Source: Raphanus sativus (taxonomy: Eukaryota; Streptophyta; Magnoliopsida; Brassicales; Brassicaceae). Taken from it: a stretch of 64,000 nucleotides of DNA. The translations under genes and the position numbers were made by a program. Shown here piece by piece: positions 53,100 to 63,718 of the stretch. The number at the start of each line of letters is the position of its first letter. Within the stretch, counting starts at the first letter, position 1. The DNA lies in the NCBI RefSeq assembly GCF_000801105.2, contig NC_079516.1, forward strand, positions 46,418,908 to 46,482,907. The letters run 5' to 3'. The notes below the pieces were generated by a model. It ran no database searches, had not been told where the DNA came from, and saw nothing but the letters and a program-made list of their open reading frames with translations.

Positions 53100-56000
53100 A
53101 TGAGGTATATATTCTGTTCTCCTCCATTTCTTCTTTTGGTTGTGATTTTTGTAAGCTTGAGTTCAATTTTAAAAAAGCACATAATGTGTTCGATAAAATG
53201 CATCAATGAAGAAGTTTACTCTGTTTTTGTTGAATTTTCAGGGGAACTACAGTGAAGGTGAATTGCTACCATTCAGGGAAATTCAAAACCGAGGATGGAA
53301 AACTGATTTATGCAAATGGAGAAGTCGAGGTATTAGAAGTAGATGGAGTTTCAATCTTTGAAGATGTGGTGTTTCAAATGGTGCACAAAACAGAGTTGGG
53401 GGAGATGTGGTATAAGTTACCTTATGAAGACCTAGAAGATAGGAAGTCTTTGTCGGCTAATATTGATCAAGGTAAGAAGCAATTGAAGACTGGGGGCTGT
53501 TGGATGAAAGAGGTAGATTTCTACATTGAAAAGATAGGTGAAGATGAGAGAATCAATGAAGAAGAAGTGAATGTGGAGCAGGAAAATGTAGTGCTTGAAG
53601 TGGAAGAGAGAATGATTGACCAAGTAGCTAACGAGGAGGAGAGAATCATTGAGCAAGGGGAGCATGAGAATGAAACGAATATTGTTAATGAGGAAGCAGG
53701 AGAGCATGGGTTCGAAGAAGATGGAGATGATGCAGATTATGAGGAAAGTGAAGAAGAGAGTTGGTCCGACTTGAGAGCTACAGATGATGAAAGCGATGAG
53801 AATGATGAGGCTGCCGAGGAGGATATTGATGTGATAAACAACAACAACTATGATGATGAGATTCCTGATGAAGATGAAGTGTATCCGGATACTGAAGCAT
53901 CATCAGATGAGGAAGAGGAACAAGCTGAAAGGATGGCTCGAGCAGGGTTATTAGATGGTGTACTCAGCTTAAGACAGACATTTTCCAGTGGAGAAGAGTT
54001 CAAGAAACAGGTGATCTCTTACATCTTGCAGACTAGACGAAATGTGGTGTATGATAGATGGGAGAAAACAAAGATTGGGGCTCGTTGCAATGGAAAGGGT
54101 TGTCTTTGGCGTATCTACTGCTCCGTAGAGAAACCACTTAACCGGTGGATGGTGAAGGTGTATGAAAACAAGCATACTTGTCACCCAACTGGTCGGTGCA
54201 AGACTATAAAGGCTCCGGTGATTGCTGATTTGATGTTAGAAGCGATGAGAAGAAATCCAGATATGAGTGGACCGATGATCCAAGAAGAGATGAGGAACCG
54301 CTACAACATTATCATCACTGTTCCACAATCGCAAAATGCAAGGAGAATGGCACTTGATAAGCTTCAAGCTGAGTGTAATGAGCAATTTTCAAGGCTGAGA
54401 GACTATGTTGTGGAGCTCAAACGGTCAAACATTGGTACAGTAACAGAGATCAACACCACTAGGAATATAAAGGGAGGTCACGTTTTTAGCAGCTTTTATG
54501 TTTGCTTTGACTCATTGAGAATTGCATGGAAGCAGAATTGCAGACCCATAATTGGGTTGGATGGAACCTTCCTCAAACATTCACTGCAGGGAATGCTCTT
54601 GACAGCTATAGGAAGAGACCCAAACAACCAGGTTTTCCCAATAGCATGGGGTGTGGTATCTGGTGAGAGCAATGATAATTGGCAGTGGTTTATTCACAGA
54701 CTGAAGGAGGACTTAGAGCTGGGATTAGGTGAGCAGACTACCATTATTTCAGATATGCATAGAGGGTTGATCCATGGCGTGGCAGTTGAGCTACCAAGAG
54801 CAGAACATAGAGCTTGTGCAAGGCATGTTTACTCAAACCTCAAGAAGAATCACAAGTCCGACATGTTGAAACCCTTGTTTTGGCGGATTGCTAGTAGCTA
54901 CAACGAACCTGATTATGAACTGAATCTTAAAATATTCAGAGATTATGATTCTAGGGCTTGTGAGGAGCTGTTGAAGAAGGATCATCGTACTTGGTGTAGG
55001 GCTTTCTTCAGGGCTGGTGCTTGTTGTTCCGACACACATAACAACTTAACCGAGTCTTTTAATAGAACATTGAAGATTGCAAGGAAGAAGCCCTTTGTGC
55101 AGATGATGGAGTTGATTAGAAGAGACGCAATGAAAAGGATTGCAATCAGGTTCAAGACTGCTGATAAGGAGGTTGGGACATACACACCAAAAGCAAGAAA
55201 AGAGATTGCAAAGGCATGTGATGAAGCGAAGAACTGTTATTCAGTTTCTAGTACTGATGGTGAATTCGAGATTGTCCAGAACCTGAATGGTTATGCTGTG
55301 AAGATGAATCTGCGAACTTGTGCTTGTCGAAAGTGGGACTTGACTGGGATACCTTGTTGTCATGCTGTGTGCGCAATCAGAGAGAATGGTATGGAAGTTG
55401 AAGATTTCATCTATCTTATTAAAGCTGAAGTACAATTTCGGTGTGTTTGGATACTTGGATAAGAGTTTTTAAAAAATTTGGTATGTTTGGAAACATGGAT
55501 TGTAGTCTTTTTAAAAAAAATAATTTTGTTTGGAAACAAAGATAGTAGTATTAAACAGAAAAATTAATGGGCTTAAGTTATTAAGTCCATTATAAAAGAA
55601 TGATGTCAATATATATATAAAAAATACAATACAAAGACCAATTTGAAATACCAACTCAAATTATGGTTTTTATATTTTATATTAAGTTTTTAAAATATAA
55701 TATATGTAATTATTTATATGATGATACGTATTAAATACTATTAATTATATGATTACTTATATGATGGTACATATAAAATACGATTAATTATATGATGAAA
55801 TTATACGATATATAATAATGACTAAGGATGGATTTTCAGACATCCATACGGGTTTGGTTCTGATCGGTTTGCGTTTCCGGTTTTCGGAGTCAAAGATTTC
55901 AGTCCTATTAGGATGTTTCTAAAGTTTTGTTTGAGTTTGTTTCGAATCTTTGCGGGTTTGGTTTGAGTTTGGATAACCTATTTAAAATATTTTTAAAGTT

Positions 56001-57241
56001 TTAAGTCACTATATATTTTAAATTTCTCAAAATTTATAAATAAAATAATATATTACCTATAAATTTAAATAACATATGTCAGAATACCTAAGCTTAACAT
56101 ATCAATTGGTTTGATTTAAAATTTTGGATACGAAATCAATAATTATTTTAAGTATTTTTGGTGATTTGAGTATACTTTAACTATTTCAGATATTTGTTTT
56201 TGACTATCTATATATATTTTCAAGTATTTTAAACCAATTTAAAAGTATCATTCTTGATGTTTTATATACGTTAAATATAAAAATAATTAATATATAAGTA
56301 TATAAATCTATTTTAGATAAATTCAGGTACACGAATACTTAGGTTCGGATCCAATTCGGTTCTCTAACTAACAAAATTTTGAATAATTCGAATATTTAAT
56401 CAATTTATGTTCAGGTTTGGTACTATATTTACGGATTGGTATCAGTTATGTTCCTCTGATTCATTTTGCCAAACCCTAATAATTACATGAAAAAAAAATA
56501 TCATCATATTTTTAAAATATATATCCGCGGAGGTGCAGAGTTCAAAGTTTATAATCATTTATTTTAACAACAAGCCAAATAAATATGTTGATTAAAGAGC
56601 GAATAAAACAAAACTAAAGAAATACATAGTTTATCAGAGACACTCTATGTGTCGAATTTATTATAAAGAAAATTTTATTAAAATAAATAAATTTAATAAT
56701 TACAAACAAATAATATATTTTATAAAAGTAAAAAATAATACCCGCACTTTCGAAGCGCGGGTCAAAATCTAGTTGCAGATTATTACTTGACATCTAAGTG
56801 GCAAGACGTGTATAGGCATGGATTGCGGCCTGTAAATGGACCAAAGTTTTGGACATTTTCTGATGGAGATCTAATTGAAGCACCACCTTATAAGCGTCCT
56901 CCTGGTAGACCAAAAGGCAAAGCACGTATTAAAGGTGTTAATGAATCACCAAAGAAGGGTAAGAAGCATCCAGAAACAAAAGTGTCTAGAAAAGGAAGAG
57001 AAATGCATTGTAGTTTGTGTGGTAACAAAGGACATAATTCAAGAAAATGTCCTCATGAGGTACTCTTCCATCTTAGTTGTAATGGTTTTGCATTTCTCTT
57101 ACTGTCTTCTCATTTCTTATCTTATGTTTTCAGTCTGAAGAGAATAGGGTGAAAAGAAGGCGCATTCAAGAAGGTCTACCAAGTGAAGAAGCTCTAGCAA
57201 GAGAAGAAGCTCAAACAAGCCACCCTGTTTCTGATGATTAA
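53100..57241 (+). pseudogene. MuDR-type transposase, split by Helitron insertion
   Basis: Coding segments 53100-53104, 53242-55409, 56773-57059, 57134-57241. The Helitron occupies 55410-56772. Leaving it out, the length is 2568 bp, an open frame of 855 codons, which confirms both the boundaries and that the gene was intact before insertion. The short first exon (ATGAG) is needed because the long frame has no ATG at its start. Domains: N-terminal PB1-like segment (KVNCYHSGKFK), a long acidic region, MuDR DNA-binding zinc motif (ARCNGKGCLWRIYC...HTC), and a MULE DDE core with Asp in IGLDGTF, Asp in IISDMHRG and Glu in NLTESFN. Then come a SWIM finger (CACRKWDL...CCHAVC) and, after the Helitron, an AT-hook (GRPKGK) and a CCHC knuckle (CSLCGNKGHNSRKC). 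With the Helitron, translation ends at 55462 and loses the AT-hook and knuckle. Confidence 0.93.
55410..56772 (+). mobile_element. non-autonomous Helitron, copy 2 (1363 bp), inside the MULE transposase
   Basis: Starts TCTATCTTATTAAAGC after host A and ends with stem-loop ACCCGCACTT-TCG-AAGCGCGGGT, eight bases, then CTAG before host T. Removing it restores the transposase frame exactly (codon ATT). Interior AT-rich, no helicase. Shares 5' and internal sequence with the Helitron at 60126-62330. Confidence 0.95.
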
Positions 57242-57519
57242 AAATGGGCTTAAAAATGTGGTGTTAAGATTTTCTAAGATATTGTTTTGGATTTGGTAAT
57301 GCTCGGGGTAGATGTAATTTTTTTGTGTTATCGGCTAAGTTTTCCTTGACATTGTACTGTTATGTACTAAATTAGGATGTTTAAATTCTCTTTATGGTGA
57401 TATCATGACTTTTCCATTCAACTCATTATCATAAAGAAGTTCATTGTGCTTAGACATTACAACTTACCATTCCAAACATACTTAACAATAATTATACATC
57501 TCTAAGACAAGATAAAACA

Positions 57520-57978
57520 CTAAACAAAGCATTCTTCAAACTTTCTCACAATGTCATCCTCATCTTCATCTTTCACTGTCTCCATTCGTTTCTTCTCCAA
57601 ATCACTACGCATTTCTGCAATGGTTTCTTTTAAATGCTCAATCATTCGATTCTTCTTCCTAATCTCATCACGAGCTTCAATCAAAGCTAGTCTTTGCCAT
57701 TCTGTGCCTTCTTCTTCATCAAACCAACAGAAATATTTGCATCCATTTCCAAACTGTTACCAAGTCCAAATAACAATTTATATCTCTTTTTCGCATCTCA
57801 ATAGCTAATAACAGAGCTCAATTAATAAATCTCATACCTTAAATCGTGGACAGCCGTAAAATCGTCGAGCTGGATTTTTTTCAGTCCAAGCTTGATTTAT
57901 ACTTGCCTTTAATTCACAAAAACACAATTTCTGCCCGGAATTTCGTCTCTTTCTTGATGAACTCGAACCCAGATCCAT
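57520..57978 (-). CDS. GRF-type zinc-finger protein encoded inside the MULE
   Basis: Minus-strand exons 57838-57978 and 57520-57753, joined by a GT-AG intron, give 124 aa with no interruption. The N-terminal half is a GRF zinc finger: LCFCELKASINQAWTEKNPA, then RRFYGCPRF, then GCKYFCWFDEEEG; the Cys and aromatic spacing fits the family. The C-terminal half is a predicted coiled coil (EARDEIRKKNRMIEHLKETI) and an acidic end. GRF fingers bind nucleic acid. The gene is convergent with the transposase gene and begins near the inner end of the right TIR, which may supply its promoter. Its role for the element is unknown; a helper analogous to maize mudrB or Arabidopsis VANDAL accessory proteins is only a hypothesis. 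Confidence 0.82.
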
Positions 57979-58040
57979 CTTCAAGCTTTTTGTGGTTGAG
58001 ATATGAAGAAATCACGAAAGAGAAGAAGACATAAAGATAA

Positions 58041-58268
58041 GATAAGGGTCGGGTCGATTTTAGTGGTTGGATTTAGATTTGGGCTTGGGTGAAATAAAGT
58101 GTCAAAAAATCGATTAGACCCCAAAAAGTTTTCATTTGATCTAATTAGACCCCGCATGGTTAATCAGATACATTTCTAAGAGTTTATGTAGTTGTAGATA
58201 CAATATAATACTTCAGATAGTTTTAGATACATTAGCTGATAGTTCGTGTAGCTACAGATCTTTTTTCC
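58041..58268 (-). repeat. MULE right terminal inverted repeat
   Basis: About 228 bp, inverted relative to 52718-52950. Ends directly at the TAAGCTAAA target duplication. Confidence 0.93.
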
Positions 58269-58406
58269 TAAGCTAAAACATAGAATGTAGTATGCCTGCA
58301 ATCTCATACAATTCAACAATTTAAAAAAAAAAAAACTTATTAGAAAGATAGTGTAACAAAATATCTATGCAAAATCCGTAGCTAGATGAAAAAAAAAAAG
58401 GATTTA

Positions 58407-59189
58407 CTACTTCTCCTCATCGCTGTCTGTGGCGTAGTTTTGACACAGAGATTCGAGTCCCCTTGTTAGCTTTGCAGTCTTCTTCGAGACTATGAGAACC
58501 GAAGAGATTTGAACCGGAGATGTACCGTTAACACTTCTCTTAGGCTTCTTCTTCTTCTTCTTCTTCTTTTTATCAACCAACGCCTCATCGTTTTCCTCTT
58601 CATCAATAATCCTAGCCGCCCGCTTACCAAATTTTAACGCCTTAATAAACAATTCTTCCTCCATGTTCTCTTCTTCTAGTTTCTTTCTTCTATTCAAAGC
58701 CTCAAGCATTGAGTCTACGCTCACGGAGGCTCTTCTAGACTTCATAGACTTCATCTCATCAAGCGCAGCCATAACTTCAATCTCTCTTTTAGATACCATA
58801 GTTCTCTTCTCCAACGACTCCAATGCGTTTTCACTTTCCTCAGGCTTCTCCTCCTCGAGTCCATTATAAAGGGCAACTGCACCTGATTCGACAGCATAGC
58901 CCGTGTTCTTTGGATCGGTTGTAATCGTCAACTCTGCGGAGCAGTTGGTGCACTTGATGTAGAACCTGTCGATTTTAATATCTAGGTACATCTCGTCGGT
59001 GACTTGTTCTTCACGGCTGTTGAATTTAGTGCCTTCCGACATGTAATTACCACATGTGTTGCACCGAATACGAACCGGGAGCATAAATCGAATCTTCTTT
59101 TGGTGGTTCTTCGGTTTTCGGACACGAGGTATCTTCTTCGGATCAAAATCTGGCGGAATATACTTGTTTGGGACTTTGCGTTCTCCCAT
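58407..59189 (-). CDS. YJU2/CWC16-like splicing factor (DUF572), copy 1
   Basis: Intronless 260-aa frame. YJU2/CWC16 proteins join the spliceosome through the Prp19-associated complex and promote the first catalytic step. The conserved N-terminal half is present: MGERKVPNKYIPPDFDPKKI, IRFMLPVRIRCNTCGNYMSE, then FYIKCTNCSAELTITTDPKN; the four zinc-binding cysteines (CNTC and KCTNC) are intact. The C-terminal half is charged, with coiled-coil segments, a lysine run and an acidic DSDEEK end. Compared with copy 2 it has FNSREE in place of FNCREE and several charge changes. Full-length plant YJU2 genes are, as I recall, longer and may have introns, so both copies may derive from a retrogene. It lies 138 bp from the MULE end, so its 3' flank has been altered by that insertion. 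Confidence 0.85.
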   Translation of the reverse strand: MGERKVPNKYIPPDFDPKKIPRVRKPKNHQKKIRFMLPVRIRCNTCGNYMSEGTKFNSREEQVTDEMYLDIKIDRFYIKCTNCSAELTITTDPKNTGYAVESGAVALYNGLEEEKPEESENALESLEKRTMVSKREIEVMAALDEMKSMKSRRASVSVDSMLEALNRRKKLEEENMEEELFIKALKFGKRAARIIDEEENDEALVDKKKKKKKKKPKRSVNGTSPVQISSVLIVSKKTAKLTRGLESLCQNYATDSDEEK

Positions 59190-59400
59190 ATTATCTTCAG
59201 AGCATACGATTGAATGAACAAAAGGGTTTTGCAGTTATTTGGATAGTTCTCCCTTAGACACCTATTTATAAGAAAACAAGCTCTTGGTGTTTCCTTTTCT
59301 CAGTTTTTTTTTAATTGATTTCCTTTTCTCTGTTTCATACAAAAACACATGTTTCCTTTTCTTTGTTTGTTAATTCGCTGAGATAAAAGAAATTGCTGTT
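59190..59400 (-). promoter_or_regulatory. shared promoter of YJU2-like copy 1
   Basis: About 190 bp upstream resemble, in mirror orientation, 62395-62572 upstream of copy 2. Shared words are CTTATAAATAGGTGTCTAAG (TATA box), CAGAGAAAAGGAAA and CAAACAAAGAAAAGGAAAC. Confidence 0.7.
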
Positions 59401-59937
59401 ATGATATAATTTAACTTGGTAGCTAGTCCTTTTAAGATATGGATCATAAAGGTATGGTATGTCTCAGAAATCTGTATTTTTTCTTCAGATAATCACAAAG
59501 TAATTATAATGTACATGAAGTCACAAAGTAATATTATCATAATTTTCATTTCTTAAAACACTCAAATACTCAGGTCTCAACTTAAATGTTTTGCAATCTA
59601 CACCCATTCATTCTTCTCTCAGAGTTTGAAACTTTACACACAAAGCTCTTTAGAATGCTCATATCAAAAACCGAGACAATCCCTTGTATAAATACAACAG
59701 AGAGTATCTTTAAGCTTCCCACATTACAAATAAACAATGAAAGACCAGAATCTCTACAAGATAAAGCTGAGCAAAAAAAAAGGTAAACCTAATCATAAAA
59801 GACCAACATTCTAGCTGAGCTAAAGGTAAACCTAATCATGTGATAACGATCAATTATTGAAAATTGATTGTGTTATCTTATTGAAAATTAGATATAGATA
59901 ATTAAAATCCGAATATTTTTTTTTGGTCTATTAAGTA
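59401..59937. other. intergenic
   Basis: AT-rich, no gene recognised; ends at a Stowaway MITE. Confidence 0.4.
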
Positions 59938-60125
59938 CTCCCTCCGTTTCAAATTATATGTCGTTTTGGAGCAAAATTTTCGTTTCAAAATAAGTGTCGT
60001 TTTATGATTTCAATGCAAAATTTATTGACTTTTTAATCTAATCTATTTTTCTATTGGTTGAAATCTAATTAGGTGTATTGGTAATGATGTTTTTATCTAG
60101 TAAATATACAAAATTAAATATTTTA

Positions 60126-61317
60126 CTAGATTTCGACCCGCGCTTCGAAAGCGCGGATATTATTTTTCACTTTTATGAAATATTATATTATTTGTTTGTA
60201 GTTATTGAATGTATTTATATTAATGAAACTTTCTTTATAATAAATTCGTCACATAAAGTGTCTCTGGTAAACTATGTATTTTTCTGGCTTTGTTTTATTC
60301 TCTCTTTAATCAACATATTTATTTGACTTTTGGTTAAAATAAATGATTTTAGAACGCAGCTGTACAATACTTTTACATTGGTATTTTGTTTAAACAATGT
60401 GACATATTTCTATATTAATTAAATATTTACATTTTAATTTAAACCAAATTTTGACATGCATTTCCGTGCAGGTGTATTTCAATAATATATTGCTATTTAT
60501 TTTTTATGTCAATATCAAAGCTGGATAAAAATTCAAATCTGAAGAACCGAACCGATCACGATCCGAAAGAGTAATACCAAACCCGAACCAAAATTGATTA
60601 AATATCCAAATTATTCAAAATTTTGATATTTAGACAAACGAAACCATAACCAATTCGAAGCAAAGTATTTTTGATATCAAAATATATCCGAAAAAGATTT
60701 ATATACTTATATATATATATTAATTATTTTTAGTTTAAATGTATATAAAACGCCCAAAATATATATGATACTTTTAGATTGGTTTAAATATTTGAAAATA
60801 TATAAAATAGTCAAATATAAATATCTAACATAGTGGAAGTACACTCAAAACACCAAAAATATTTAAAATAATTATTAATTTTTGATCCAAAATTTAAACC
60901 AAACCAATTTATATGTTAAGTTTAGGTATTCTCACATATGTTATTCAGATTTATATACAATATATTAATTTATTTATATATTTTAAGAAATTCAAAATAT
61001 ATAATGAATTTAAAAAAATAATTTAAATGGGTTATCCGAACCCGAAGTGAACCCGCAAATATCCGAATATAATTCGAACTGAAATTTAGAAATATCTAAA
61101 TGGGCTGAAATCTTTGACTTCAGAAACCCAAAACCCAAGCAGATCTGAAACGAATCCGAATGGATACCTGAACGTCCAGCCCTAGTCATAATTCGAACTG
61201 AAATTTAAAAATATAAGAATAAGGCTTAAATCTTTGACCTTAGAAACCCGAAACTTAAACACATCCGAAACGAACCGGAATTGATACCTGAACGCTCAGC
61301 CCAAGTCACTATTATGT

Positions 61318-61379
<62 letters not shown>

Positions 61380-62330
61380 ATCATATAATTAATTGTATTA
61401 GTCCATCATATAAATAATAGAATAGTCTTTCGACGTCAAAAAAAATTGGTCCATCATATAAATAATCATATAAGTGATAGTTTTTAAATATACCATCTTA
61501 TAAATAGTCATATATATTATATTCTTAAAATTTAATGTGAAATATAAAAACCATAATTTAAGTTGGTATATAAAATTTATCTCTTTGTTGTATTTTTCTT
61601 ATATATATATTGAAAACATCTTTTTAATAATGGTTATTGGAAAATATAGTAAAAATAAAATTTGGAATATATGCATATTTTTTGAATTAATTTTTGATAT
61701 AAATCAATTTTAAATTATTATTTTGATTTGAAATATGTATATAAATTTTAAATTTTATTATATGATTATTTTAGACAAAACAATGTTTTTAGGTAATTAG
61801 ATTAGTCCATTTTGTATATTTTAAAATTGATATAATGGATTTCCAATTTTTATTAATAACATAAGCCATTATTGTTTTATTCTTGACATACTTTTATCCA
61901 TGTTTCAAAGTTTTAATTTTTTGCATTAGTTTTCTATGAATTATTATTAATTTTATGAATTTTGTTTTGAAAATTGAACTCTTGAATAATTTTATATTTG
62001 ACTAAACTAAATAAGGTAATAATATTGTTTTTTTTAAAAAAATTATATAATATACTATTTATATTTCAGTTTGTGTTTTTGTTTTCACCATAAAGAATTG
62101 TAAATATAGTGACAGAATTATAAATAAAAAGAAATATATAAAGAAGGTTGTTTACTTTATTATAAAAACAATTCTCATTTGTTATTAATTTATTGAAAAT
62201 ACAATGGCTAAATGTGTAAATAAAAGAAAATACACATCTCTACTATCCATGTTGCCAAACATATTTCATTTATTCTATTATTTTTGTTTCCAAACATCTC
62301 CAATTTGTACTTTAACTTTAATAATATAGA
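60126..62330 (-). mobile_element. non-autonomous Helitron, copy 3 (2205 bp), inside a Stowaway
   Basis: Minus-strand 5' end TCTATATTATTAAAGT (62330); 3' end hairpin CCGCGCTTTCGAAGCGCGG followed by CTAG at 60126-60129; host A at 60125 and T at 62331. The interior carries duplicated segments (61070-61190 and 61194-61310) and a long TA microsatellite. No coding. Confidence 0.93.
61320..61377. repeat. long (AT)n microsatellite
   Basis: Nearly 30 AT units in one run inside Helitron copy 3; a likely hypervariable site. Confidence 0.95.
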
Positions 62331-62394
62331 TTAATCTGTGTGCCGAAGTCTAGAACGACAAATAAATTGAAACGGAGGGAGTATTTATCTCAAT

Positions 62395-62572
62395 TAATTT
62401 GGTTACAACTGCGTGTTTAAACCGACACAAACAAAGAAAAGGAAACACGAGTTTATGAGGAAACAGAGAAAAGGAAAATACGAAGAGCTGTTTTCTTATA
62501 AATAGGTGTCTAAGGGACTGCGATCCAATAACTAAAAATCCCATTTGTTCATTCAATAGTTCGTGTGATATT
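62395..62572 (+). promoter_or_regulatory. shared promoter of YJU2-like copy 2
   Basis: Mirror of the copy 1 upstream region, with CTTATAAATAGGTGTC near 62495-62510 as TATA box, about 70 bp from the ATG. Confidence 0.7.
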
Positions 62573-63340
62573 ATGGGAGAACGCAAAGTCCTAAACAAGT
62601 ATTATCCGCCGGATTTTGATCCAAAGAAGATACCTCGTCTCCGGAAACCGAACAACCAGCAAAAGAAGATACGATTTATGCTTCCAGTTCGTGTTCGGTG
62701 CAATACATGTGGTAATTACATGTCGGAAGGCACTAAATTCAACTGCCGTGAAGAACAAGTCATCAACGAGATGTACCTAGGAATTAAAATCCACAGGTTC
62801 TATATCAAGTGCACCAAGTGTTCGGCAGAGATAACAATCAAAACCGATCCAAAGAACTCGGGTTATGTTGTCGAATCAGGTGCAATTGGCCCTTATAATG
62901 GACACGAGGAGGAGGAGGAGAAGCCTGAGGTAGCTGAAAACGCATTGGAGTCGTTAGAGAAGAGAACTATTGTATCTAAAAGAGAGATTGAAGTTATGGC
63001 TGCGCTTGATGAGATGAAGTCTATGAAGTCTAGAAGAGCCTCCGTGAGCGTAGACTCAATGCTCGAGGTATTGAATAGAAGAAAAGAACAAGAAGAAGAG
63101 AACGTTGACGAAGAATTGTTTATTAAGTCGATAAAATTTGGTAAGCGGACTAGGATTGATGACGAAGAGAAAAAAGATAAAGTGTCTGATGAGAAAAAGA
63201 AGCCTAAGAAACCTGTCTGCGGTACATCTACCGCTCATATCTCTTCGGTTCGCATAGTCGCAAAGAAGACTGCAGAGCTACCACAGGGACTCGAAGCATT
63301 GTGTCACAACTATGGCACGGATAGCGATGAGGAGAAGTGA
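62573..63340 (+). CDS. YJU2/CWC16-like splicing factor (DUF572), copy 2
   Basis: Intronless 255-aa frame, paralogous to copy 1 over its whole length and in opposite orientation. It keeps residues that look ancestral for the family (NKYYPPDFDPKKIPRLRKP, FNCREEQVINEMYLGIKIHR, KCTKCSAEITIKTDPKNSGY), so copy 2 is the more conserved member. Zinc cysteines CNTC and KCTKC are present, followed by a charged coiled-coil tail and an acidic TDSDEEK terminus. Nuclear spliceosomal function is inferred from the family. Its promoter is shared with copy 1, so the duplication included regulatory DNA. The Helitron-in-Stowaway block lies between the two genes and ends 190 bp upstream of this ATG. Confidence 0.87.
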   Translation: MGERKVLNKYYPPDFDPKKIPRLRKPNNQQKKIRFMLPVRVRCNTCGNYMSEGTKFNCREEQVINEMYLGIKIHRFYIKCTKCSAEITIKTDPKNSGYVVESGAIGPYNGHEEEEEKPEVAENALESLEKRTIVSKREIEVMAALDEMKSMKSRRASVSVDSMLEVLNRRKEQEEENVDEELFIKSIKFGKRTRIDDEEKKDKVSDEKKKPKKPVCGTSTAHISSVRIVAKKTAELPQGLEALCHNYGTDSDEEK

Positions 63341-63677
63341 TTCGGTTTTGCTCTGGCTATTTTAATTAGATTTTGCATAGATATTATTATGTTACAGTTA
63401 TACTCTATATTGGATTGTGAATTCTAAAGAGTTTTGATGATTTTTATAATTAAAGAGTTTCCTAAGTTAAAAAGACTTCTGATGATTTTTAGATTTTATA
63501 AAATTAGTTAAAGAGTTTTGTAGATTGTACATATTATATAATTGAGGATAACTATAAATTTTTGTAGATTTTAATTAGAAGTACTATGGGTATAAAAAAT
63601 CTAGTAATTAAAAAATATTCTAGTAATAATAACTTGATGCCCTTAATTTAATGTCTATATATATGACCAAATCTCTT

Positions 63678-63718
<41 letters not shown>

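Larger units (their letters stand above)
52718..58268 (+). mobile_element. autonomous-type MULE (Mutator-like element), 5551 bp, interrupted by a Helitron
   Basis: Long terminal inverted repeats of about 230 bp begin GGAAAAAAGATCTGTAGC on each end. A 9-bp target duplication TAAGCTAAA lies at 52709-52717 and 58269-58277. Inside are a MuDR-type transposase gene (plus) and a convergent GRF zinc-finger gene (minus). A 1363-bp Helitron sits inside the transposase. The two TIRs differ at only a few sites and one small indel, so the insertion is young. Without the Helitron the element would be 4188 bp. Confidence 0.95.
59938..62381. mobile_element. Stowaway MITE, copy 3, split by a Helitron
   Basis: Left part 59938-60125 and right part 62331-62381 together make a 239-bp Stowaway: CTCCCTCCGTTTC at one end, GAAACGGAGGGAG at the other, TA at 59936-59937 and 62382-62383. 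The break falls at the Helitron boundary, and the intact copy at 34701 shows the uninterrupted sequence. Confidence 0.92.

Noticed and set aside
53432..55435. Several minus-strand frames within the MULE transposase.
   Set aside because: Shadow frames of the acidic and DDE coding region, without domain similarity.
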